From: Hahella sp. KA22 | GTDB lineage: Bacteria > Pseudomonadota > Gammaproteobacteria > Pseudomonadales > Oleiphilaceae | NCBI RefSeq assembly: GCF_004135205.1 | Contig: NZ_CP035490.1 | Coordinates: 868,001-932,000 of the forward strand | Direction of reading: 5' to 3' | DNA: 64,000 nucleotides | In this document: positions 44,084-51,985 of the stretch, piece by piece | Numbering within the stretch: the first letter of the stretch is position 1 | Layout of the letters: each line of letters opens with the position of its first letter | Translations under genes and position numbers: made by a program | Notes under the pieces: model-generated | The model's input: the letters and a program-made list of their open reading frames with translations, nothing else | What the model was told of the DNA's origin: nothing | The model's database searches: none

Positions 44084-44635
44084 TTAATAGTATGCTTTGG
44101 CGGCGCTATAACAGGTCGTTTGCAGCCTGTTTCCGACGTCACGCAGCCGCGCCGTCAGGAAATCCTCGAACCAGCCGCCGATCTGCGGCAGGCTGATCAA
44201 TAAGCGATGATTGTCATCGACAAAGTGCAGGGTGCAACGATGCTGGCTTCCCCATTTGAGCACATTCTGCGGCTCAATCAGATGGTCCCGCCAGCCATGC
44301 ACGACTTCCGTATGCGGCGCCGATGGCTCCAGCCAGGGTTCTGCATAGCCGGACAGGCCGATTGCTGGGGCCAATAAAAACAGGCCCTCGACGGGATGAT
44401 CCCGGGAAACTTTCAGCGAGACATACGCGCCCATACTGGAGCCCACCAGAATCAAACGCTCGTCGCCGGGCAGTTGTTTCAGCAAATGCTCCGCTCGCTC
44501 GTCAGGGTCAGACATGCCGCGATAATCCACGCTGGTGATGGAGAAGCCCATGCGTCCCGCGATATCCGACAAATACTGAATTTTTCCGCCCCAGGGACCG
44601 CTATCCCGGCCGTGGGAAAAAATGACCCGCCACAT
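44084..44635 (-). CDS. YqiA/RBBP9-like alpha/beta hydrolase
   Basis: This 183-residue protein is a small alpha/beta hydrolase. The nucleophile elbow is G-S-S67-M-G in LVGSSMGAY, the acid is probably D117 (HGWRDHLI) and the base H143 (DDNHRLL). An oxyanion HGRDSG follows the first strand. It should be a cytoplasmic esterase; E. coli YqiA is the nearest familiar relative but is only a distant guide to substrate. No partner gene is evident. Confidence 0.85.
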   Translation of the reverse strand: MWRVIFSHGRDSGPWGGKIQYLSDIAGRMGFSITSVDYRGMSDPDERAEHLLKQLPGDERLILVGSSMGAYVSLKVSRDHPVEGLFLLAPAIGLSGYAEPWLEPSAPHTEVVHGWRDHLIEPQNVLKWGSQHRCTLHFVDDNHRLLISLPQIGGWFEDFLTARLRDVGNRLQTTCYSAAKAYY

Positions 44636-44687
44636 TGTTTATCCTGTCGCCCCTTTCAAATTTGTCGAGAGTAAGGCGTTACAACCG

Positions 44688-45245
44688 TTAAGCGTCGCGC
44701 CACTTTATATTGCAGCCCATACTTGGACGTTGATCGGAGGCAATTTCGCCGCCGTTTAATAGTGCGTCCACCGCCAGCCGTAAATCTTTTCCAGTAATGG
44801 GTTTGTCAGAGCCGGGACGGCTGTCGTCGAATTGGCCCCGATAAACCAGACGACGCTGGGCGTCGAACAGAAAAAAATCCGGCGTGCAGGCGGCATGATA
44901 GGCTTTGGCGACTTCTTGCGTCTCGTCGTACACGTAGGGGAACACATATTTGTAGCGCGCCACTTCCAGCGCCATGTTTTCCGGGGAATCCGCCGGGTAG
45001 GCGCTGGCGTCGTTGGCGTTGATGGCGATGACGCCAAGTCCCTTGGCGGCGTAGTCGCGGGCGAAATCCGCCAGCGCTTTTTTCAGATGAATGACATAGG
45101 GACAATGATTACAGATGAACATCACCAGCAGTGCAGGATCGTCGCTGAAATCGGCCAGCGACCAATGGCGTCCTTGAGTATCGCTTAGATTAAAGTTCGG
45201 CGCGCGGGAGCCCAGTGTGAGCATGGTGGAGGAAGTCAGGGCCAT
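44688..45245 (-). CDS. Thioredoxin-fold protein, AhpC/TSA-like
   Basis: I start at 45245 (MALTSSTMLTLGSRAPNF), with AAGGAG upstream; the open frame extends 36 residues further without homology. The 185-residue protein has the peroxiredoxin-like start and the redox motif CNHCPY (C45, C48). It resembles the PRX-like-1 family of cytoplasmic thiol-disulfide proteins. The exact substrate is unknown. It is divergent from the PDxSHLxL protein gene; the two promoters share the 99 bases between them. Confidence 0.85.
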   Translation of the reverse strand: MALTSSTMLTLGSRAPNFNLSDTQGRHWSLADFSDDPALLVMFICNHCPYVIHLKKALADFARDYAAKGLGVIAINANDASAYPADSPENMALEVARYKYVFPYVYDETQEVAKAYHAACTPDFFLFDAQRRLVYRGQFDDSRPGSDKPITGKDLRLAVDALLNGGEIASDQRPSMGCNIKWRDA

Positions 45246-45344
45246 TGTAGTCTCCTTCTTTGTTTTCCTGGGGGAATTTAGCGTATTGACTGGCAAGGCT
45301 GACGGGTAGAGTTTACCATTAAAAAGAAACTGAAGGAGATATGA

Positions 45345-45938
45345 GTGGCGCAATACGAATTGGTGTTTACTGGCGGCTTAGTGGATGGTTTTTCCCTGGA
45401 TCAGGTTAAGGAAAATGTCGCTAAGTTATTTAAGGCGTCGCCCGCGCAGGTGGACCAGATGTTCTCCGGTAAGGCGGTGGTGCTGCGCAATCGCCTGGAT
45501 GACGTCACCGCCCAGAAATACAAAGCCGTGCTGCATAAAAACGGCGCGGTTTGTTTGATTCGTGAAATGGGCGCGCCGGAGGTCTCGGAACCTGCGCCAG
45601 CGCCAACTGCGCCCCCATCCGCGCCAGCTCAACCCGCTGTGCGCGAACCGACGCCGCAGGCGGTTGCACCTGCTAAGCCCGTTAAATCTTCTGCGCCAAC
45701 AGGCGGTCTGCCTGTTGCGGGTGAGAAAGTGGATGAGATTCTGTCAGAGGTGGATTGGGATGTCGCCCCGGTCGGAACAGCGATGGCCGAGCATCATGAG
45801 ACTCCGCCTCTCCCTGAGCCGGATTTGTCGCACTTGCAACTGGCCCCTACCGGCAGCGATCTTGGACAGAAGAAAAAAGATCCGCCGCCACCTGCTCCAG
45901 ACACCAGTCACCTCAAGCTGGAAGAGCCCCGTAAATAG
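45345..45938 (+). CDS. Protein with proline-rich linker and repeated PDxSHLxL motif
   Basis: The start is GTG at 45345, with GGAG 6 bases upstream. The 197-residue protein has a compact N-terminal domain (about 1-75: YELVFTGGLVDGFSLDQVK, FSGKAVVLRNRLDD). A proline/alanine-rich linker covers about 80-150. The end has two copies of a short motif: PDLSHLQL (159-166) and PDTSHLKL (185-192). The SHL motif is known from related proteobacterial proteins in which it recurs near the end. The function is unknown; it may be a peptide recognised by a partner. No membrane segment is visible. Confidence 0.75.
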   Translation: MAQYELVFTGGLVDGFSLDQVKENVAKLFKASPAQVDQMFSGKAVVLRNRLDDVTAQKYKAVLHKNGAVCLIREMGAPEVSEPAPAPTAPPSAPAQPAVREPTPQAVAPAKPVKSSAPTGGLPVAGEKVDEILSEVDWDVAPVGTAMAEHHETPPLPEPDLSHLQLAPTGSDLGQKKKDPPPPAPDTSHLKLEEPRK

Positions 45939-45963
45939 GATTCCCAGCCCGTAAGCACCCGAC

Positions 45964-46425
45964 TTAGTGCAAAGGCCCCATCAGCTCGTAGAATTCTTCA
46001 GGGCAGGGGCCGCTGTATTTTTTATAGCGAATCGCCCGGAACTCTTCTCCCTGCTGTGGTCTTGACGTTCCCGGCGGCGTCGGATAGATAAACTCCAGAT
46101 CTCCGGGATAGAAGCTCATTAGCCACTGGCGGGGATAGACCTCCAATACTTCCGCGACGCCTTTCAGCGGACGGAAGACGCAGGTTTCTTTCTGCTTCGG
46201 TTTGCTCTGGCGAGTTGGCGGCTTGGGCTCTGGCGCTTCAGGTTCAGGAGCGGGGTGCACGTCTTCGACAGCCGGCATTTCCGGCTGCGGCTCGGGCGCC
46301 TCGGGTTGCGTGGTTTTTCCTGCGCAGCCAGCCAGTAGCGCGAATCCGAGCATCAGCGGCAACGCTTTTCCATATCTGGAAGAATAAGGCCGCGTTAAAC
46401 GGCCGATCGTCTGTTCTGTTCTCAC
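45964..46425 (-). CDS. Outer-membrane-type lipoprotein of unknown function
   Basis: I choose the GTG at 46425, which overlaps the GntR stop by 4 bases (GTGA), so the genes are translationally coupled; a GTG at 46449 is an alternative. The 153-residue protein has a signal peptide ending in lipobox LLAGC, then a Pro/Glu-rich linker of about 40 residues. A C-terminal globular part includes CVFRPLKGVAEVLEVYPRQW and two cysteines (ETCVF, GPCPEEF). I do not recognise the family. Confidence 0.7.
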   Translation of the reverse strand: MRTEQTIGRLTRPYSSRYGKALPLMLGFALLAGCAGKTTQPEAPEPQPEMPAVEDVHPAPEPEAPEPKPPTRQSKPKQKETCVFRPLKGVAEVLEVYPRQWLMSFYPGDLEFIYPTPPGTSRPQQGEEFRAIRYKKYSGPCPEEFYELMGPLH

Positions 46426-47087
46426 CGCCGCGTCTGCGCTCTCACACACTCAATAACTTGCTGACGCTGGCTTTCCGCATAGGAGGCCAGGATGGATTGC
46501 AGGCTGTGTTCGTCACGTTGATGAATGGCGTCCAATGAGCTGCGCATGTAAGACAGATTGTCTTCAATGATTTTTGGGCCCTGACGCAAGGCCATAAAGC
46601 TGCAGCGTTTGGCGGACGGCCAAAGATCGTTGACCATGTTGATAATGAAATAGTTATCTGCGTAGACCAAAGAGGCTTGTGTATATTCGACGCCGATCTT
46701 ATGGAAATTCAGCAGGTCGCCTTTTTCGAAGCAGGATTTCATCTGCGTATAAAGCGATTCCAGGCGCTCCATATCGTGAGGACGCCAGCTACGCACCAGT
46801 TTGACGCCGGTATGACTCAATATCAGCAGCAGGGTTTCATATAGACTACCGACAAAGTGCTCGTTCAACTCCGTGACGAAAGCGCCTTTGCGGGGCACGT
46901 TGGTTACAAGATAACGCTTTTCCAGCAGCAAAAGAGCTTCTCGGATAGAGCCGTGGCTGACTTCCAGCTCTTTGGACATGGCGTTCTCGAAGATTCTTTG
47001 GCCGGACTGCAAGTGGCCGAGCACGATGAGATCTTCCAAATGCTGGGCGACCTGCTCGGTCAGCGTCTCCTTGGGTTTGAACGTCAT
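46422..47087 (-). CDS. GntR/FadR-type transcriptional regulator
   Basis: This 221-residue protein has an N-terminal winged helix with the GntR signature EQVAQHLEDLIVLGHLQSG, followed by SKELEVSHGSIREALLLLE. The helical effector-binding domain fills the rest (FCD/FadR-like, with HDMERLESLYTQM). It probably binds a small acid or acyl metabolite. Leucine dehydrogenase lies upstream on the same strand but is separated by two hairpins, so control of that gene is only a guess. The lipoprotein gene follows with a 4-base overlap. Confidence 0.85.
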   Translation of the reverse strand: MTFKPKETLTEQVAQHLEDLIVLGHLQSGQRIFENAMSKELEVSHGSIREALLLLEKRYLVTNVPRKGAFVTELNEHFVGSLYETLLLILSHTGVKLVRSWRPHDMERLESLYTQMKSCFEKGDLLNFHKIGVEYTQASLVYADNYFIINMVNDLWPSAKRCSFMALRQGPKIIEDNLSYMRSSLDAIHQRDEHSLQSILASYAESQRQQVIECVRAQTRR

Positions 47088-47302
47088 TTTTACCCCGATG
47101 CGGGCGAAAGAAAGATGGGATAGGGTTACAGGGCGCTAATGGTTGCATAGAAATTGCTTGAAGAAAACCGCAGAAGCCGCAACCTGCGGGCGGTTTATGG
47201 TTTTAACGGATAACAAAGCGTTCTCAATAAATAACTTAAAGTTATATGGAACGGAGCCGATAACCCTGAAGCAGGCTGTGCGTTTCTATAAATGCCCCAG
47301 GC

Positions 47303-47332
47303 AAAAAAAAGCGGAGCCGCATCCGGCTCCGC
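47303..47332 (-). terminator. Intrinsic terminator on the minus strand
   Basis: GCGGAGCCG (47311-47319) and CGGCTCCGC (47324-47332) form a perfect 9-bp stem with a CATC loop. Read on the minus strand it is followed by eight T's (47303-47310). It lies 236 bases past the leucine dehydrogenase stop. Confidence 0.88.
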
Positions 47333-47467
47333 AAGCGCAGCAGATAAAGAACGTTCCCTTACACGTCGACTACACACGAACGAGAGCAATCGCCAGTGTC
47401 TGACGCTCAATAGGGGGGCGTCCTTATAAACCAGTGTAGACCGTTCCCGGTCATTTACCATCTGGGA
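47333..47467 (-). other. Intergenic stretch between two hairpins, possible small RNA
   Basis: 135 bases lie between the strong minus-strand terminator and the upstream hairpin, without an open frame I can support. On the minus strand it contains a TATAAG box and several GGA triplets. It could be the leucine dehydrogenase 3' UTR or an independent small RNA ending at the terminator at 47303. Confidence 0.25.
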
Positions 47468-47509
47468 AATTCCCCGTTCGCCCCGTCATTCGCGGGCGGA
47501 CGGGGAATT
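47468..47509 (-). terminator. Long hairpin downstream of leucine dehydrogenase
   Basis: AATTCCCCGT-T-CGCCC (47468-47483) pairs with GGGCG-G-ACGGGGAATT (47494-47509) as a 16-bp stem with one T-G pair and a 10-base loop. It is 58 bases past the leucine dehydrogenase stop. On the minus strand only TTT follows. On the plus strand TATTTTT appears 8 bases later. Confidence 0.65.
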
Positions 47510-47567
47510 GACTCCGTATTTTTCCCGTTTTATGTGAATTTGTGTTTTAGCGCAGCTCTATTTCATA

Positions 47568-48602
47568 TTAAGCAGCTTCGGAAAGTCCTTGATAAAGCCG
47601 CATTTCCGCCAATTGGTCAGCAATTTCACTGGTCGGCGCGCGCTGTTGTTCTGATTGAGTAAAGATTTCCGTCAAGGTGTTGGCAATTCGCGCTGTTTTG
47701 TCGTCAATGAGTAACTGTTTATTACCGCTATGGTGCAGCGAGGCATAAATCAGCCCTCCAGCGTTGATGACGTAGTCCGGCGCGTATAGAACGCCGCGTT
47801 GGTGGAGGGCGTCGCCGTGACGGGTTTCGCCCAGTTGGTTATTCGCTGAGCCTGCGACAATGGCGCAACGCAGCTGTTCCAGAGTTTTGTCATTAATGAC
47901 GCCGCCAAGGCCACAGGGCGCAAAGACGTCGCAAGGCGTGCGATAGATATCCGCAGGACTCATCGCTTCCGCATTGAACTCTTCTTTTACGCGTTGGATA
48001 CGGGCGGAGTCGATATCCGTGACGACCAGTTTGGCGCCCGCTTGATACAGAAACTTGCATAAGAGATAGCCGACATTGCCGACCCCTTGTACAGCGACTT
48101 TTACGCCGCCCAGGTCACGCTTGAGCTTGTAAGCGACGGCGGCCTTGATGCCTTCGAAGACTCCGCGGGCGGTGTACAGAGACGGATTGTCCTCGTCGCT
48201 GGTGCTGGTGACGTGATTGGTTTCGCGGCGGATGTAATCCATTTCCCGGGCGCTGGTGCCGGAATCAATCGCGGTGATGTAACGTCCGTTAAGAGATTCA
48301 ATAAAGCGGCCAAATGTGCGGAAAAGCTTTTCCGCATCGTAAGCGCCTTTGGGTTTCATGATGACGGACTTGCCGCCGCCCTGTTCCACGCCCGCCAGCA
48401 CAGCTTTGTAGCTCATGCCTCTGGCCAGCCTAACGGCGTCCAGCAGCGCCGCCTCCGTGGAATCGTAAGAGATAAAACGGCATCCGCCCAGGGCGGGACC
48501 GAACCGGGTATTGTGAATAGCGATAATCGCTTTGAGTCCACTGTCTGCATCGTCTCTGACATGCAATTCGTTGACTCGATATTTGTCGAGCAGATCAAAC
48601 AT
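47568..48602 (-). CDS. Leucine dehydrogenase (Glu/Leu/Phe/Val dehydrogenase family)
   Basis: This 344-residue enzyme reversibly deaminates leucine or valine with NAD+, feeding branched-chain catabolism. The catalytic lysine is K78 in GVEQGGGKSVI, and K66 sits in MSYKAVLAG. The Rossmann motif GVGNVGYLLCKFL is present. The ALGGCRF block and the length fit leucine dehydrogenase better than glutamate dehydrogenase (over 410). Shorter phenylalanine/valine dehydrogenases are the alternatives. No linked transporter or keto-acid complex is present. Confidence 0.93.
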   Translation of the reverse strand: MFDLLDKYRVNELHVRDDADSGLKAIIAIHNTRFGPALGGCRFISYDSTEAALLDAVRLARGMSYKAVLAGVEQGGGKSVIMKPKGAYDAEKLFRTFGRFIESLNGRYITAIDSGTSAREMDYIRRETNHVTSTSDEDNPSLYTARGVFEGIKAAVAYKLKRDLGGVKVAVQGVGNVGYLLCKFLYQAGAKLVVTDIDSARIQRVKEEFNAEAMSPADIYRTPCDVFAPCGLGGVINDKTLEQLRCAIVAGSANNQLGETRHGDALHQRGVLYAPDYVINAGGLIYASLHHSGNKQLLIDDKTARIANTLTEIFTQSEQQRAPTSEIADQLAEMRLYQGLSEAA

Positions 48603-48976
48603 GACTGCACTCCTCTTAAAAACTCACGTTACAGCTAAGGGGGGAGGAGACTTGTGGTCGCCGCGCCTTGCCGGAGCCGTGAAAGGTGATAACCTCGCGT
48701 TAACAGAGGAAACGCGCTTTTTTATTTTGGGCGGATGCGCTTTGCTGTAGGAAGCTAAGAGTCCGCGTTAGGGGTTAATTCCCGCAATAAAGACGGGTCA
48801 TAACCTCGTTTGAGTATAAAACGACCTGGCCGCTTAATAAACCCGCTGCCAGATCCGGGAAAAATACTGGCGCAGTGACAGAGCGGAGCGGCTTGGCTAT
48901 GCTCTTAGGTATCGGAGAAACCCATTAAAAATAAATAATTAAGCTGGCGCTCCAAAGCGTAGAGGAGATTCCGGCC
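48603..48976. other. Intergenic region between leucine dehydrogenase and acyltransferase-like genes
   Basis: 374 bases between divergent genes, so promoters for both must lie here. It contains a stem CGCGTT (48696-48701) / AACGCG (48711-48716) followed by CTTTTTTA on the plus strand, although no plus-strand gene lies upstream. A 72-codon frame across it lacks homology or a ribosome site. Confidence 0.45.
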
Positions 48977-49798
48977 GTGCGTACGATTGAAGAACTTGCG
49001 CTGGCGAATGAATTGATGAAATGGGCGTACGTGAAGAAACTCACGTTGCACCCTGACTCTGAGGATTTATCCGCCATTCTCGAACAGCACCCTAAATTAG
49101 TGGTGGCGATGAATCATGGCCCGGCGCTTGGCGCTCTGGCCGCAGCGATTGCCCTGATGCATGCGTATCTGCGTAGCGGCGGCGAAGAACGCGTGCCTTT
49201 TGCATTGACCTGGCGGGGCTATTATCAGGTTCCCGTGTTTAAGCAGTTATTCACGCTATTAACTCAGGTTGATCGCTCCTTGTCGTTCAACGATGTCCTG
49301 CGGCTGATGCGAACCAGCCGCTACACGGATTGCCTTATCATGCCCGAAGGCGAGAATTGCAGCTTCGGCGATGGCCTGAACGTGCAGCCTTTCCTGAGTC
49401 CACGCTTCATTGAGCTGTCCTTGCGGTCGCGTGCGCCATTGTTGCTGTGTCTGCATCAGGGAGCGGAATCCTGGGCTAACCCTGTGCGCATTCCTCCGTG
49501 GCTATTGGGTGTGGGAAGAGTGTTGCCAAGAAACATGGAATTGCGTCTGCGGGATTCGCGCATGCTCAGCATTCCCCGTTTCCCGCGCAAACTCAGTAAT
49601 CTGAATGTGATGTTCCGACTTTATCATCCTCGCCTGTTGGAAAAAGATCTCAGTGACGATGCGTCGATCAGGACGCGTCAGCTCTGGCAGGAGGCCTGGC
49701 AGATCCACGCTGTCATGCAATCCCATATTGAAAAAATGGCGCAGGCGACGGCGCCCAGCTTACATGGAAATGACTATGAACTTCACTCAGGAGGTTAG
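48977..49798 (+). CDS. Acyltransferase-like protein, motif I degenerate
   Basis: The start at 48977 is a GTG preceded by GGAG. The 273-residue protein resembles the PlsC/LPLAT fold. Motif I reads NHGPALG with H47, but the residue four places on that should be Asp is G52. A glycerophosphate-like MPEGENCSFGDG stands for FPEGTRS. Blocks such as ALTWRGYYQVPVFKQL fit motif II. No signal peptide or clear membrane helix is visible. Because the HX4D pair is broken, it may use a changed mechanism or be a binding protein. Its end overlaps the fructosamine kinase start, so they are co-translated. Confidence 0.6.
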   Translation: MRTIEELALANELMKWAYVKKLTLHPDSEDLSAILEQHPKLVVAMNHGPALGALAAAIALMHAYLRSGGEERVPFALTWRGYYQVPVFKQLFTLLTQVDRSLSFNDVLRLMRTSRYTDCLIMPEGENCSFGDGLNVQPFLSPRFIELSLRSRAPLLLCLHQGAESWANPVRIPPWLLGVGRVLPRNMELRLRDSRMLSIPRFPRKLSNLNVMFRLYHPRLLEKDLSDDASIRTRQLWQEAWQIHAVMQSHIEKMAQATAPSLHGNDYELHSGG

Positions 49799-50630
49799 CG
49801 CGTGGCTGTCGGAGAACGGATACGGCGAGCTTGAGTCGTCGCAGTCCGTGGGTGGAGGCTGCATTAATCAAACTTTGGAGATTCACACCAGTCACAAAGA
49901 GCGGTTCTTCCTGAAGTATCATGGCTCGCCGCCGGTAGGGATGTTTTCAGTAGAGGCTCGCTCACTGGATATATTGCGCGAAGCCAAAGGCGTGCGCGTT
50001 CCAGTGGTGATCGCCAATGCGGAGCACTATCTACTGCTGGAATGGGTGGAGCCTCATGAGAGAGCGCCGGATTATTGGACTCGCTTTGGCGAAGGGCTGG
50101 CGAAGCAGCATCAATCCGTTGCGCTGGAATTTGGCTTTGGATTCGCCACCTACTGCGGAACGACCTTGCAGCCTAATGATAATTACACCGATGGATATGT
50201 TTTCTTCGCACAGCAGCGCTTGTTATTTCAGGGACAGCTTGCTTATGACAGCGGCAAGCTGGATAGCGGCGCCATGTGGCGTTTGGAAGCCCTGTGCCGC
50301 AAGCTTCCTGAACTGGTTCCACAGCAGCCGCCATCGTTGTTGCACGGCGATTTGTGGTCCGGCAATGCGCATCAGGATGAAAATGGCGCTCCCGTGTTGA
50401 TTGATCCCGCTTGCTATTACGGCTGGCGTGAGGCGGAGCTGGGCATGACCATGTTGTTCGGTGGCTTTGGAGAGGAGTTCTACGCCGCCTATGACGCGGC
50501 GTATCCGCTGGAAGAGGGCTGGCGCGACAGAGTCGACATCTACAACCTTTATCATTTATTGAACCATCTCAATTTATTTGGCGGCGGTTATTCCGGGCAG
50601 GTGCAGCGCATATTGGGCGCGTACACCTGA
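49776..50630 (+). CDS. Fructosamine kinase family protein
   Basis: I use the ATG at 49776 (MNFTQEVSAWLSENGYGE), giving 284 residues, close to the usual 288; ATGs at 49764 and 49770 are alternatives. The protein has the aminoglycoside/fructosamine kinase fold. YLLLEW is the hinge, HGDLWSGN the catalytic loop, and IDPACYYGWREAELGM with MLFGGF the metal loop and family tail. It phosphorylates ketosamines formed by protein glycation (or ribulosamines) for their removal. It overlaps the acyltransferase-like gene by 23 bases, so they are likely one operon. Confidence 0.92.
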   Translation: MNFTQEVSAWLSENGYGELESSQSVGGGCINQTLEIHTSHKERFFLKYHGSPPVGMFSVEARSLDILREAKGVRVPVVIANAEHYLLLEWVEPHERAPDYWTRFGEGLAKQHQSVALEFGFGFATYCGTTLQPNDNYTDGYVFFAQQRLLFQGQLAYDSGKLDSGAMWRLEALCRKLPELVPQQPPSLLHGDLWSGNAHQDENGAPVLIDPACYYGWREAELGMTMLFGGFGEEFYAAYDAAYPLEEGWRDRVDIYNLYHLLNHLNLFGGGYSGQVQRILGAYT

Positions 50631-50639
50631 TTGGCGCGT

Positions 50640-51581
50640 TTAGTCCATCGTCAGTACGATTTTGCCGCGAACGTGTCCGCCCTCTAACATTCGATGGGCC
50701 TCCGCCGCTTGCGCCAGCGAAAAGGTCGCCTGCACTTCCACGTGTAGCTTTTCTTTGGCGGCTGAGGTCAATAACGCCTGCAGACGACGCGGGTCGGGAT
50801 GTACGGTATAGCCGCTGGCCTGTTTCCCTTGGACCTTAGCCGCGTCGCAAATTGACGTGGCGCTGATGGTTGGCAAGGTCACCAATGCGCCCTTGGGGGA
50901 GAGGAAGTCCAATGCCACCAGGCCTGTTTCTCCGCCTACGGCGTCAAAAACGAAGTCCATATTGCGCAGTTTTTCCAGCTCGTGCGGATTGTGGTAATCC
51001 ACAGGAGTGACGCCCATGCTGCTCAGAAAATCATGGTGGGGTTTTGACGCAGTGCCCCAGACATGAGCGCTTTTGCTCTTCGCCAATTGCGCAGCGAGGT
51101 GCCCAACGCCGCCCGCCGCAGCCAGAATAACGACTTTTTGGCCTGCGCACAGCGCGCCGACTTCGAACAGCCCCTGCCATGCGGTCAAGCCAGCCAAAGG
51201 CAATGCGGCGGCTTGGACATAAGAAAGCTCTGCAGGAATTTTGACCAGATTGTCGGTGGGCAGGGCGATGTATTCACTGTAGCCGCCGGCGGGCAGAGGG
51301 AAGTTTACCAGGCCGCAAACCCGGTCGCCGGGTTCAAAGGACAGGCCCGCGCCGTTCACTTCAACTATCTCGCCGGCGATATCGTAACCGGGCGTCCAGG
51401 GCATACGGGTTTTGACTTTCTCAGCAACAAATCCCAAGCCTCTGCGGGTTTTAAAATCAATAGGATTGACGCCGCAGGCGCGCACTTTGATCAGTGCTTG
51501 ATTGGGGGTTGGCGTTGGGATTTTCGCTTCAATCAGTCGTAAAGTGGATGGGTCGCCAAATTCACTTATCTGGACGATCTT
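50640..51581 (-). CDS. Zinc-independent NADP-dependent quinone/enal oxidoreductase (MDR family)
   Basis: The start at 51581 (MKIVQISEFGDPSTL) has AGGAGG 9 bases upstream; an earlier TTG is less likely. The 313-residue protein has the medium-chain dehydrogenase/reductase fold with GYDIAGEIVEV, LPLAGLTAWQGLFE and the NADP motif ILAAAGGVGHLAAQLAKS. The zinc-site cysteines of alcohol dehydrogenases are missing, as in quinone oxidoreductases. It should be cytoplasmic and NADPH-dependent. It converges on the fructosamine kinase gene 10 bases away. Confidence 0.9.
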   Translation of the reverse strand, partial: KIVQISEFGDPSTLRLIEAKIPTPTPNQALIKVRACGVNPIDFKTRRGLGFVAEKVKTRMPWTPGYDIAGEIVEVNGAGLSFEPGDRVCGLVNFPLPAGGYSEYIALPTDNLVKIPAELSYVQAAALPLAGLTAWQGLFEVGALCAGQKVVILAAAGGVGHLAAQLAKSKSAHVWGTASKPHHDFLSSMGVTPVDYHNPHELEKLRNMDFVFDAVGGETGLVALDFLSPKGALVTLPTISATSICDAAKVQGKQASGYTVHPDPRRLQALLTSAAKEKLHVEVQATFSLAQAAEAHRMLEGGHVRGKIVLTMD

Positions 51582-51608
51582 CATGGGGGAAATACCTCCT
51601 GTGAACAA

Positions 51609-51985
51609 CCTCTAAAGACGGCCTCACTGCAGGTGAGTATTATTCTTTTGAGTTATTTAAACGTTATTTAATGTGGGCAAGTATACCTTTTCGGGGCGTC
51701 AGTTTCAGTGCGGCGGAGACGTTTATTTGTTTGTGTTTTAATAGAAAAGGCTTGACGCAGCGTTGAATTGCGGGTGGATTTTTAATTGTGAATGAATAGA
51801 TTATTGTATATAGCGCATAAGTTATGCGGCGGATATGCAACGGAGCAGAAAGTTTGCGTGAGTAATCACCGGATTGAGATAGGTACTCCCCGCTCTGGGA
51901 TTGTCGGGGGTTAGTGCTAAAATGCCGCTCAGATGACAACCTCAAAACAACGAACATACTTAGTCTCGTTACAGGAATTCGAATA
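51609..51985. other. Intergenic region between the oxidoreductase and L,D-transpeptidase genes
   Basis: 377 bases between divergent genes. It is AT-rich around 51760-51850 and holds an extended -10 element at 51915. I see no gene. A long minus-strand open frame through it lacks any homology. Confidence 0.5.
51915..51923 (+). promoter_or_regulatory. Extended -10 promoter of the L,D-transpeptidase gene
   Basis: TGC-TAAAAT at 51915-51923 fits an extended -10. Transcription would begin near 51930, giving a 5' leader of about 56 bases before the ATG at 51986. No clear -35 is visible. Confidence 0.5.

Noticed and set aside
48532-48750. 72-codon open frame on the plus strand in the leucine dehydrogenase promoter region
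   Set aside because: Starts inside leucine dehydrogenase on the other strand, with no ribosome site or homology.
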